Source: G942493275 sp942493275 (lineage in GTDB: Bacteria; Actinomycetota; Coriobacteriia; Anaerosomatales; PHET01). From it: 64,000 bases of DNA. Below the pieces are notes generated by a model. The model was not told the DNA's origin, searched no databases, and worked only from the letters and a program-made list of their open reading frames with translations. The stretch covers positions 1,798,001-1,862,000 of the forward strand of contig OW818687.1 in the NCBI GenBank assembly GCA_942493275.1, in the 5' to 3' direction. Of the stretch, positions 16,397-23,924 are shown one piece after another (position 1 is the first letter of the stretch; each line of letters begins with the position of its first letter). A program made the translations under genes and the position numbers.

Positions 16397-17517
16397 CGCG
16401 CTGCGTGTGGGATGACATAGTCGGTCAGAAGAAGGTCGCCGACTTCCTTCAGACCGTGGTCGACCGCGACAAGGTCGGTCACGCGTACTTGTTCGTGGGG
16501 CCTCCGGGCTCGGGCAAGCACACGGCGGCCAAGGCTCTCGCCTGCGCGCTGCTGTGCGACGACAACGGCTGCGGTGCGTGCGGCGCGTGCGTCCGCGTCA
16601 AGCGCGGGGCGCATCCCGACGTCCACTCCGTGAGCCCCGAGGGAGCCGCGGGTTACCTCGCCGAGCAGGTCCGCGACATCATCCACGACGTGAACCTCCA
16701 TCCGGTCGAGGGCAAGCGCAAGGTGTACCTGCTCTCCGGCGCCGACGTGTTCAACGACTCGGCGGCCAACGCGTTCTTGAAGACGCTCGAGGAGCCGCCC
16801 GCCAACGTGGTCATCGTGCTGATGTCGCACTCCTACGACGCGGTGCTGCCCACGATCGCGTCGCGCTGCCAGGTGGTCCGCTTCCGGCGCATCCCGCCTT
16901 CGGAGTCCACCGCGCTGCTCGTCCAGCGCACGGGGGCCGATCCCGAGGCCGCTGGTGCGGCACTCGCCGCGGCGGGGGGAGTCGTCGCACGCGCGGCGGA
17001 CTTTCTGTCCTCGGCAGACCGCCGAGAAGCCCGCGACGTGATCTTGCGCACGCTCAAGGATCTCGCGACCATGGACGAGCTCGACGTGCTCGAGGCCGCC
17101 AAGACGCTGCTGGCCGCGGTGAAGGCCCCGCTGGGCGAAGTGAAGCGCACCCAGGAGGCGGAACTGGTGGAGCGTGCCGAATTCCTCGGAAAGGCGTCCA
17201 CCAAGGCGCTCGAGGAGCGCCAGAAGCGCGAGCTGACCGCACGCGAGCGCGAAGGCGTGGCCGAAGTGCTCAACGTGGCCGAGAGCTGGCTTCGCGATTG
17301 CTTAACCATCTCGCAGGGCGTGGGCGATCTCGCGGTCAACAGAGACGCGCTCGACGCCATGGAAGAGGTCGGCGCGGTCATCACGCCGGCGGCCGCCGCG
17401 GCAGGAATGTCGGCAGTTAACGAGGCTCGCCGCCGTATCTCGTATAATGTCAGTCCCCAGCTGGCCATCGAGGCCATGTTGTTTACAATCCGGGAGGTCT
17501 TACGATGCCCACGGTAG
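16393..17517 (+). CDS. holB: DNA polymerase III delta' subunit
   Basis: AAA+ clamp-loader subunit, 374 aa. It has WDDIVGQKKV at the start, P-loop GPPGSGKHT (36-44), a zinc-binding cysteine group (CDDNGCGACGAC, residues 55-66) and sensor-type LKTLEEPPANVV. The Walker A is intact. The GTG start overlaps tmk by 4 nt. It overlaps the ricT start by 13 nt, as often seen in tmk-holB-ricT operons. Confidence 0.92.
   Translation: MTRCVWDDIVGQKKVADFLQTVVDRDKVGHAYLFVGPPGSGKHTAAKALACALLCDDNGCGACGACVRVKRGAHPDVHSVSPEGAAGYLAEQVRDIIHDVNLHPVEGKRKVYLLSGADVFNDSAANAFLKTLEEPPANVVIVLMSHSYDAVLPTIASRCQVVRFRRIPPSESTALLVQRTGADPEAAGAALAAAGGVVARAADFLSSADRREARDVILRTLKDLATMDELDVLEAAKTLLAAVKAPLGEVKRTQEAELVERAEFLGKASTKALEERQKRELTAREREGVAEVLNVAESWLRDCLTISQGVGDLAVNRDALDAMEEVGAVITPAAAAAGMSAVNEARRRISYNVSPQLAIEAMLFTIREVLRCPR
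17443..17448 (+). promoter_or_regulatory. Perfect -10 hexamer inside holB, possible ricT promoter
   Basis: TATAAT lies 57 nt before the ricT start, and a second TACAAT lies at 17484. Neither has a good -35. Could give extra expression of ricT and downstream tRNA independent of the operon. Confidence 0.3.
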
Positions 17518-18755
17518 TGGGAGTGAGGCTCCGGTTCTCGAAGACCCTTTGGTTCGACCCCGCCGGCACTGTGCCTGTGGAGGGCGACACCGTTATCGTC
17601 GAGACCGAGCGCGGTACTGAGGTCGGCACGGTCGTCCAGGCTCCTCACGAGGTAGCGGACGCCGACTTGCCGGCGCCTTTGAAGCCTATCAGCCGCATCG
17701 CTGACGAGGAGGACCTCGCATACGTCGAGGAGCTCCTCGCCAAAGAGCGTGAAGCGATGCCGATATTCCGAGAGCTCGTGCTTGAGCACAAGCTCGATAT
17801 GAAGCCGGTGGACGTCGAGTACCTGTTCAGCGGTGACAAGGTCGTCTTCTACTTCTCCGCCGAGGAGCGCATCGACTTCCGCGAACTCGTCCGCGACCTG
17901 GCTGCGCACTTCCGAGCGCGCATCGACATGCGCCAGGTCGGAGTGCGCGACGAGGCCCGAATGGTGGGCGGTATCGGCCACTGTGGGCAGATGTTGTGCT
18001 GCGTGCGCTTTGGCGGCGAGTTCCAGCCGGTTTCGATCCGGATGGCCAAAGAGCAGGACCTGCCACTTAACCCCTTGAAAATCAGCGGGCTGTGCGGCAG
18101 ACTCATGTGCTGTCTGCGCTACGAGTTCGACGCCTACAAGGACTACAAGTCCCGGGCGCCGAAGCGCGGAGCGATTATCGACACCGCGGCGGGTCTTGCC
18201 AAGGTGGTCGATCTCGACACGCCTCGGGAGACCGTCACCATGCGGTTCGAGGACGGCAACCGGGCCACGGTGCCACTCGCACGTATGGAGTGCGCCAAGG
18301 GAACCGGATGTCCGTGCTCGGTGGGACGCGAAGCCCTCGAGGAGGCCGGTGCGATCACGCCGGTCGCCGTTGTCGAAGAGCCGGAGCCTCTCACCCCGCG
18401 CAAGCGGTCCGAGAAGCCCCCGGCGCCGAAGCCTGAGCGGCGCAAGCAGCCGCAGGGTGGTGGAGGCGAGCAGGAGCAGGCCGCCGAGCAGCCCACACGC
18501 AGCGGCAGGCGGCGCAGGCGGCGTGGCGGCGGCAAGTCGGGCGACGAGCAGGCGGCCCCGAAGCCGCAGCGGCAGCCCAAGGCGCAGCAGGCTAAGGCGC
18601 AGCAGGCTAAGGCGCAGCAGGCGCCCAAAGCTCAGCCCGCACCGGCGGAGTCGTCGGGCGGCGCGCAGGAAGGGCAGCCGGCGAAGAGCACGCGTCGCAG
18701 GCGGCGTCGCAGGTCCGGATCGGGCGGCGGCGGGACGAGCTCGGAAGGCTCGTAG
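17505..18755 (+). CDS. ricT: RicT/YaaT-like PSP1 protein with long basic tail
   Basis: PSP1-domain protein, 416 aa; in Bacillus RicT binds Fe-S clusters with RicA and RicF and regulates RNase Y. The core (1-280) has the invariant cysteines in GGIGHCGQMLCCVRF, SGLCGRLMCCLRYEF and CAKGTGCPC. Beyond residue about 285 the chain becomes low-complexity, Pro/Lys/Gln/Ala-rich, with three Arg-rich patches of four to eight arginines. Such tails resemble RNA-binding extensions; this is inference. Start ATG at 17505 with GGGAGG upstream. Confidence 0.9.
   Translation: MPTVVGVRLRFSKTLWFDPAGTVPVEGDTVIVETERGTEVGTVVQAPHEVADADLPAPLKPISRIADEEDLAYVEELLAKEREAMPIFRELVLEHKLDMKPVDVEYLFSGDKVVFYFSAEERIDFRELVRDLAAHFRARIDMRQVGVRDEARMVGGIGHCGQMLCCVRFGGEFQPVSIRMAKEQDLPLNPLKISGLCGRLMCCLRYEFDAYKDYKSRAPKRGAIIDTAAGLAKVVDLDTPRETVTMRFEDGNRATVPLARMECAKGTGCPCSVGREALEEAGAITPVAVVEEPEPLTPRKRSEKPPAPKPERRKQPQGGGGEQEQAAEQPTRSGRRRRRRGGGKSGDEQAAPKPQRQPKAQQAKAQQAKAQQAPKAQPAPAESSGGAQEGQPAKSTRRRRRRRSGSGGGGTSSEGS
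18579..18622 (+). repeat. 15-bp tandem repeat in the ricT tail (about 2.9 copies)
   Basis: The unit AAGGCGCAGCAGGCT is repeated almost three times and encodes KAQQA repeats in the disordered tail. Copy number may vary between strains. Confidence 0.8.
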
Positions 18756-18765
18756 AACTGAATAT

Positions 18766-18841
18766 GCCAACGTAGCTCAGCTGGTAGAGCAGCGCACTCG
18801 TAATGCGCAGGCCAGGGGTTCGAGTCCCCTCGTTGGCTCCA
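18766..18841 (+). tRNA. tRNA-Thr (anticodon CGU)
   Basis: Cloverleaf of 76 nt with acceptor stem GCCAACG / CGTTGGC, D-arm GCTC...GAGC, anticodon stem GCGCA / TGCGC with loop CTCGTAA and T-arm AGGGGTTCGAGTCCCCT. Anticodon CGT at 18799-18801 reads ACG. The terminal CCA is encoded (18839-18841). Confidence 0.97.
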
Positions 18842-18851
18842 CGATCGCAAT

Positions 18852-18886
18852 CGAGGACGGCACCACTGGTGCCGTCCTCGTCGTTT
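18852..18886 (+). terminator. Intrinsic terminator after tRNA-Thr
   Basis: Fourteen-base inverted repeat CGAGGACGGCACCA / TGGTGCCGTCCTCG followed by TCGTTT. It begins 10 nt after the tRNA 3' end. Confidence 0.8.
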
Positions 18887-19040
18887 CCCTCCAGTGCCTC
18901 ATGCAGGATTCTCGTGGATGCGGGCGAAGATGCGGCATAGCATCGGATACCGGACGGCCGCGCCAGAGCACAGTCCTCGTTCTCCCGCCGTTGGCGGCGG
19001 CTAGACAACCGTTCACCGATAGCCGATGCCGTTCGGCTGG

Positions 19041-19068
19041 TTGGGTGGCGGTCGGTGTGTGGTACTGT
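19041..19068 (+). promoter_or_regulatory. Candidate promoter for the nuo operon
   Basis: TTGGGT (-35) and TACTGT (-10) with a 16-nt spacer, 79 nt before nuoA. The rest of the 305-nt gap 18842-19146 holds the tRNA terminator and no gene I can support. Confidence 0.35.
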
Positions 19069-19146
19069 CCAGCCACGCCATCCATCAGTGCTGGCGCAAG
19101 GGGATCGAAACACTCCGCGACCGGCATGGACGGAGGGCCCGCAAGG

Positions 19147-19509
19147 GTGGAGCTCGAACGAATCGTCATCGCAGCCTTCGTGCTCATCGGCATCGCGTTC
19201 TTTCTCGTGGTGCTCGGCTCGTCATGGCTGCTTTCACCCAAAAAGCCCACGCCCGAGAAGGGCGAGACCTACGAGTGCGGCGTCGCGCCCATCGGCGGGC
19301 CGTGGGTCAAGTTCCGCTCGGGCTACTACGTCTACGCGTTGCTCTACGTGATATTCGATATCGAGACCGTGTTCCTGTACCCGTGGGCTGTCACCTTTGG
19401 CAGGCCGGGAGTGGGCTGGTTCGTCTTCTTTGAGATGCTCATCTTCGTCGTCATCTTGGTCGGCGGCCTCGTGTACGCATGGAAGGAGGGGGCGCTCAGA
19501 TGGCGCTAG
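19147..19509 (+). CDS. nuoA: NADH-quinone oxidoreductase-type subunit A
   Basis: Complex I subunit A, 120 aa, three membrane helices. Family hallmarks are KGETYECGVAPIG, RSGYYVYALLYVIFDIETVF and YPWAV. The GTG at 19147 is chosen because GGAGGG lies 9 nt upstream; an in-frame ATG at 19126 has no ribosome binding site. First gene of an eleven-gene cluster ABCDHIJKLMN that lacks the E, F and G genes of the NADH-oxidising arm. Overlaps nuoB by 10 nt. Confidence 0.95.
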   Translation: MELERIVIAAFVLIGIAFFLVVLGSSWLLSPKKPTPEKGETYECGVAPIGGPWVKFRSGYYVYALLYVIFDIETVFLYPWAVTFGRPGVGWFVFFEMLIFVVILVGGLVYAWKEGALRWR

Positions 19510-20006
19510 ACAAGCTGACCGGAGAGAATTCGATGGTCTTCATCCGTAGCGAGCAGCTCTTTGACTGGTCGCGCCGTCACTCCCTCTGGTACATGGCCTT
19601 CGGCATCGCCTGCTGCGCCATCGAGGGCCTCATGCACGCCTCGGGCCCTCGCTTCGACTTCGACCGGCACGGGGTGTTCTTCCGGGCCAGCCCGCGGCAG
19701 GCCGACGTGATGATCGTCGCCGGCACCGTGAACCATAAGATGGCGCACACGGTGAAGCGGCTTTACGACCAGATGCCCGAGCCCAAGTGGGTCGTGGCGA
19801 TGGGCGCCTGCGCCAGCACCGGCGGCCCCTTCCGTGAGTATCCCAACGTCGTTCTCGGCGTCGACAAGGTCGTTCCCGTCGATGTCTACATCCCCGGGTG
19901 CCCTCCGCGGCCCGAGTCGGTCCAGTACGGCTTCCTCCAGCTCATGGAGAAGATCAAGAATCAGACGGGAGAGCGGCTTGCAGCCCGACACGACGCAGAT
20001 AGCTAA
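19500..20006 (+). CDS. nuoB: NADH-quinone oxidoreductase-type subunit B (cluster N2)
   Basis: Carries the terminal [4Fe-4S] cluster N2 next to the quinone site, 168 aa. Cluster ligands are the adjacent pair in GIACCAIEGL, then MGACASTGG and IPGCPPRPES. ATG at 19500 with AAGGAGGGG upstream is preferred over an earlier in-frame start. It overlaps nuoC by 29 nt if nuoC begins at TTG 19978. Confidence 0.96.
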   Translation: MALDKLTGENSMVFIRSEQLFDWSRRHSLWYMAFGIACCAIEGLMHASGPRFDFDRHGVFFRASPRQADVMIVAGTVNHKMAHTVKRLYDQMPEPKWVVAMGACASTGGPFREYPNVVLGVDKVVPVDVYIPGCPPRPESVQYGFLQLMEKIKNQTGERLAARHDADS

Positions 20007-20439
20007 GCTCTTCGCGGCCGCTGGAGTCGAGGCGACGTCCGAGGAGATGGCTCCGGCGGGCATGTTCTGGCGCGTGCGCCCGCAAGGCCTGCGCGCCGCC
20101 CTCACCGCTCTCAAGGACTCCGAGCACGATTTCGCCTTCATGGTCGACCTCTTTGGCGTGGACACCACGGAGAACGTCGACGTCGTCTATCACCTGCGCT
20201 CCTTCACGCGTGACGAGGAGATCCTCGTCAAGTCCGGGCACGCCTACGGATCCGTGCTCACCAGCATCTGGGACATCTATCCCGCCGCGCTCATGCCCGA
20301 GCGCGAGTGCGCCGAGATGTTCGGCCTCAAGCTCGCCGGTCACCCCAACCCCAAGCACCTGCTGCTCACCGAGGACGTGGAGCCTCTGCTCCTCAAGTCG
20401 GTCGAGATCCGCGGCGCTGAGGAGGTGCGCAACCGGTGA
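19978..20439 (+). CDS. nuoC: NADH-quinone oxidoreductase-type subunit C
   Basis: The 153-aa subunit of the peripheral arm, with the family signature WDIYPAALMPERECAEMFGL and a preceding VVYHLRSF strand. Start is assigned to TTG 19978, preceded by GGGAGAG; no ATG or GTG fits without cutting into the domain. Ends overlapping nuoD by 4 nt. The subunit is separate from NuoD, unlike the NuoCD fusion of enteric bacteria. Confidence 0.9.
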   Translation: MQPDTTQIAKLFAAAGVEATSEEMAPAGMFWRVRPQGLRAALTALKDSEHDFAFMVDLFGVDTTENVDVVYHLRSFTRDEEILVKSGHAYGSVLTSIWDIYPAALMPERECAEMFGLKLAGHPNPKHLLLTEDVEPLLLKSVEIRGAEEVRNR

Positions 20440-21644
20440 ACGACCCTCGCGACCTCGTGCAGCACGCCGGGTGGATCTCGGCGGACGTCCACACCGAACC
20501 CGTCACTCTCCCTGTGTCGCTCAAGCGCGCACCGAGCGGCGTCGACGAGGTCATGACCGAGCACCTCGTGCTGAACATGGGACCGCAGCACCCCTCGACC
20601 CATGGAGTGCTGCGCATCCTCCTCGAGCTCGACGGCGAGGAGGTCATCACCGGCGAGGCGTGCATCGGCTACCTGCACCGCGGCATTGAGAAGCTTGCCG
20701 AGCACCGTCGCTACAACGCGGTCGGCACGCTGATGGATCGGGGCGACTACGTCTCGGGCATCATGAACGAGCTCGCATTCGCACTCGCCGCCGAGAAGGT
20801 CGCCGGCATCGAGGTGCCGCGCCGCGCCAACTGGCTGCGTGTGCTCTTCTCCGAGATCAACCGCATCGCGAGCCATCTCGTGTGGTACGGCCCGATGGGT
20901 CTCGACACCGGCGCGATGGGGCAGTTCCTCTACGCGATGCGCGACCGCGAAGACCTCCTCGACATCCTTGAGGACGTGAGCGGCCAGCGCATGATGTTCA
21001 ACTACGTGCGCCCGGGCGGCGTGGTGCGCGACATCACGCCCACCGCCGAGGCCAAGATCCGGAAGTTCCTCGAGACCTTCGACAAGTATCTCGATGAGCA
21101 CGATGCGCTTCTGGGCGGTAACGAGATATTCCAGGCCCGCATGAAGGGCGTCGGAGTCGTCTCGCGAGAGATGGCGATCGGCTTCGGCCTCTCCGGCGCG
21201 AACCTGCGTGCGAGTGGTGTGAGTTTCGACGTACGCCAGGACCGGCCTTACGCGGCCTATGACGAGATGGAGTTCGAGGTCCCGGTGCAGACCGCCGGAG
21301 ACTGCTACGCGCGCTACCTGGTCCGGATGGAGGAGATGCGGCAGGCGGCTCGCATGGTGCGACAGTGCATCGAGGGCCTGCCCGAGGGCGACTACACCGC
21401 CAAGGTGCCCAAGGTGCTCCGGCCGCCCGCGGGCGAGGCATATGCGGCCGTCGAATCCTCGCGCGGCGAGCTCGGAGTTCACCTGATCTCGGATGGCACA
21501 GAGAATCCATACCGCATGCGCTACCGCCCGCCCGCGCTCTACGCGCTGCAGACGGGCGAGGCGCTGCTTCCCGGCGTGCTGCTTGCCGACGCCGTCGTCA
21601 CGCTCGGCAGCTTCGACCTCGTGCTTGGGGAGGTCGACCGATGA
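20436..21644 (+). CDS. nuoD: NADH-quinone oxidoreductase-type subunit D
   Basis: Peripheral-arm subunit related to [NiFe]-hydrogenase large subunits, 402 aa, forming the quinone pocket with NuoB. Motifs include NMGPQHPSTHGVLR (quinone-site His), IGYLHRGIEKLAE and GPMGLDTGAMGQF. The C-terminus ends SFDLVLGEVDR as expected. The N-terminal 40 residues are an extra, less conserved extension. GTG start overlaps nuoC; stop overlaps nuoH. Confidence 0.96.
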   Translation: MNDPRDLVQHAGWISADVHTEPVTLPVSLKRAPSGVDEVMTEHLVLNMGPQHPSTHGVLRILLELDGEEVITGEACIGYLHRGIEKLAEHRRYNAVGTLMDRGDYVSGIMNELAFALAAEKVAGIEVPRRANWLRVLFSEINRIASHLVWYGPMGLDTGAMGQFLYAMRDREDLLDILEDVSGQRMMFNYVRPGGVVRDITPTAEAKIRKFLETFDKYLDEHDALLGGNEIFQARMKGVGVVSREMAIGFGLSGANLRASGVSFDVRQDRPYAAYDEMEFEVPVQTAGDCYARYLVRMEEMRQAARMVRQCIEGLPEGDYTAKVPKVLRPPAGEAYAAVESSRGELGVHLISDGTENPYRMRYRPPALYALQTGEALLPGVLLADAVVTLGSFDLVLGEVDR

Positions 21645-22633
21645 ACGTGTGGCTCGAGGCGATTCTGCGCGTCTTGCTCGCGGTCGGGCTCATGCTCGCC
21701 AACGGCGTCGTGCTCATCTATATGCTCCGCAAGGTCCTCGGCCATCTGCACCTGCGCCTGGGGCCGATGGAGCTCGGCCCGTCCGGCATGTTCCAGACGC
21801 TTGCCGACGTCATGAAGCTTCTCACCAAGGAAGACCCGACGCCGACCAACGTCGACCGGGCGCTGTTCTTCGTGGCGCCCGCGATCGTGTTCGTCCCCGC
21901 GCTCATGGCTTACGCAGTGATTCCGTTCACTGACACCTTCGCTATCGCTGACCTCAATCTCGGGCTCCTGTACTCGTTCGCGGTCGTGTCGCTCGTGCCT
22001 CTTGGAATCGTGGCCGCAGGCTGGTCGAGCGCGAACAAGTGGTCGCTTCTTGGCGGTATGCGCTCGGTCGCACAGCAGGTGAGCTACGAGGTGCCGATGC
22101 TGCTCGCGGCCCTGCCGCCTGTGATGATCGCCGGCTCCCTGAACATGGGCGATATCGTCCGGGCGCAGAACTACGTGTGGTTCGTCATTCCGTGCTTCCC
22201 CGCGTTTCTGATGTTTCTCATCACCGGTCTCGTGGAGTCGAACCAGACCCCGTTCGACATGTCCGAGGCCGATTCCGAGCTCGTCTCAGGTTATGCGACC
22301 GAATACGCTTCCATGAAGTTCGGACTGATGTTCCTCGCGGAGTTCAGCAACATGTTCATCCTCGCGGCCCTCATCACCGCGCTCTTCCTGGGCGGCTGGC
22401 GCATCCCGTTCGTGCCGGTTGACGCGCTCGGCGGATGGGCGGCGGTGGTCTTCATGCTCAAGGCCTACCTCGTCATCTTCTGCCTCATGTGGATCCGCGG
22501 AACGATGCCCCGAGTCCGCATCGACCAGCTGCTTGCGCTCGGGTGGAAGATCCTTCTGCCCGCATCGCTTGCCTGGGTCATGATCACCGCGGTCGCCATC
22601 AAGCTCGCTCCCATCGTGTTTGGGGGTGCCTGA
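21641..22633 (+). CDS. nuoH: NADH-quinone oxidoreductase-type subunit H
   Basis: Membrane subunit that links the quinone site to the proton channels, 330 aa, about eight helices. Conserved loops are RLGPMELGPSGMFQTLADVMK, the acidic funnel ESNQTPFDMSEADSELVSGY and a C-terminal WIRGTMPRVRIDQL. The ATG overlaps the nuoD stop by 4 nt. Stop overlaps nuoI by 1 nt. Confidence 0.96.
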   Translation: MNVWLEAILRVLLAVGLMLANGVVLIYMLRKVLGHLHLRLGPMELGPSGMFQTLADVMKLLTKEDPTPTNVDRALFFVAPAIVFVPALMAYAVIPFTDTFAIADLNLGLLYSFAVVSLVPLGIVAAGWSSANKWSLLGGMRSVAQQVSYEVPMLLAALPPVMIAGSLNMGDIVRAQNYVWFVIPCFPAFLMFLITGLVESNQTPFDMSEADSELVSGYATEYASMKFGLMFLAEFSNMFILAALITALFLGGWRIPFVPVDALGGWAAVVFMLKAYLVIFCLMWIRGTMPRVRIDQLLALGWKILLPASLAWVMITAVAIKLAPIVFGGA

Positions 22634-23112
22634 TGAAGATCTGGGGCACCGGCATCCTCAACGGGCTGCGAATCAGCATGGTCAACATGTTCCGCGGCCC
22701 CATCACCGTGCAGTATCCGCACGAGAAGCTCGTGCTTCCCGAGCGCGCGCGCTGGGCGGTCACGCTCACGCCGGACGATGAGGGCAACCACAAGTGCACC
22801 GCGTGCAGGGCGTGCGAGAAGGCCTGCCCGGACTACATCATCCGCATCGACGTCACCACAGGCGAGGACAAGAGCAAGCACATCGACCACTGGCACTACG
22901 AGCTCGGGGGCTGCATGATGTGCGGCCTGTGCGTGGAGGCCTGCCCGTTCGATGCGATCCACATGGGCCACGACTACGAACTCGCTGTCTTCAAGCCCGA
23001 AGACCTCCAATACGACCTCATCACCGATTCGCCCTCGGCCAAGCCCAAGCGCAAGGCGGCCGATTGCCCGCCGTCCGCGCCGGCGCCACAGGAGGGGAGC
23101 GCAGATGCCTGA
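22633..23112 (+). CDS. nuoI: NADH-quinone oxidoreductase-type subunit I
   Basis: The 159-aa protein carries two [4Fe-4S] ferredoxin motifs, CTACRACEKACPDY and CMMCGLCVEACPFDAI, corresponding to clusters N6a and N6b. It passes electrons to NuoB. Because NuoE/F/G are missing, this exposed ferredoxin-like subunit is the likely entry point for electrons, for example from ferredoxin, as proposed for other 11-subunit enzymes (inference). Overlaps nuoJ by 8 nt. Confidence 0.95.
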   Translation: MKIWGTGILNGLRISMVNMFRGPITVQYPHEKLVLPERARWAVTLTPDDEGNHKCTACRACEKACPDYIIRIDVTTGEDKSKHIDHWHYELGGCMMCGLCVEACPFDAIHMGHDYELAVFKPEDLQYDLITDSPSAKPKRKAADCPPSAPAPQEGSADA

Positions 23113-23614
23113 TACCGTCAGCGGAATCGGCTTCGCCGTGCTCGGCCTCGCTGTACTTGGCGGCGCCGTAGGGATGCTGTCGTCCAAGAACGTCGTGCAC
23201 GCGGCGTACTGGCTGCTCGAGGTCTCGGTGGCCGCGGCCGGCATCTACTGGCTGCTCGACTCCGAGTATGTCGCGCTGGTTCAGCTGCTCGTGTACGCGG
23301 GCGCCGTCGCGATCCTGCTCATCTTCACCATCATGATCACCATGCGCCGCCGAGAGGACGCTATCCGCAATCGCGACTTCTCATGGCTGGCGGCCCTCAT
23401 GGCGGCGGCGTTCTTCGGGCTCGTCGCGTTCGCGGTGCTCGGCACCGAGTTCGCGCCGGTTGCGATGCCGGATGCCGCACCGGACCTGGTTGCCCTCGGC
23501 AAGCTGCTCTTCTCGCTTGAGGGCTGGGTGCTGCCGTTCGAGATCGCGTCGCTCGTCCTCACGGCTGCGCTGGTCGCTGCCGTCTGGTGGTCGCGAGAGG
23601 GGGATGACGAGTGA
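23105..23614 (+). CDS. nuoJ: NADH-quinone oxidoreductase-type subunit J
   Basis: Membrane subunit of 169 aa with five helices. The conserved run EYVALVQLLVYAGAVAILLI contains the pi-bulge helix typical of the family. ATG at 23105 overlaps the nuoI stop; its stop overlaps the nuoK GTG by 4 nt. Confidence 0.93.
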   Translation: MPDTVSGIGFAVLGLAVLGGAVGMLSSKNVVHAAYWLLEVSVAAAGIYWLLDSEYVALVQLLVYAGAVAILLIFTIMITMRRREDAIRNRDFSWLAALMAAAFFGLVAFAVLGTEFAPVAMPDAAPDLVALGKLLFSLEGWVLPFEIASLVLTAALVAAVWWSREGDDE

Positions 23615-23922
23615 ACGTCGGACTCCCCGCATTCCTGCTGCTCGGCGCCGCGCTCTTCGCGCTGGGACTCTACGGCGCCGTGTCCAAGAAGGCCGCCGTC
23701 CAGGTGCTCATGTCGCTGGAGCTCATGTCCATCGCGGTCAACATCAACCTGATGGCGTTCTCCCGGTTCGTGACGCCGGCTGTCATGACCGGTCAGTTCT
23801 TCACGCTGTTCGCCATGGTCATCTCGGCTGCCGAGGTGGGCCTGGGCCTCGCGCTCATTCTGGCCATCTATCGCTCATCTCAGTCGTCTGAGGTCAGCGG
23901 TCTGACGGAGCTGAAGGGGTAG
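23611..23922 (+). CDS. nuoK: NADH-quinone oxidoreductase-type subunit K
   Basis: Short membrane subunit, 103 aa, three helices, with the channel glutamates in SLELMSIAVNINLMAFS and ISAAEVGLGLALILAIYR. GTG start. nuoL begins 2 nt after the stop. Confidence 0.95.
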   Translation: MNVGLPAFLLLGAALFALGLYGAVSKKAAVQVLMSLELMSIAVNINLMAFSRFVTPAVMTGQFFTLFAMVISAAEVGLGLALILAIYRSSQSSEVSGLTELKG

Positions 23923-23924
23923 CC

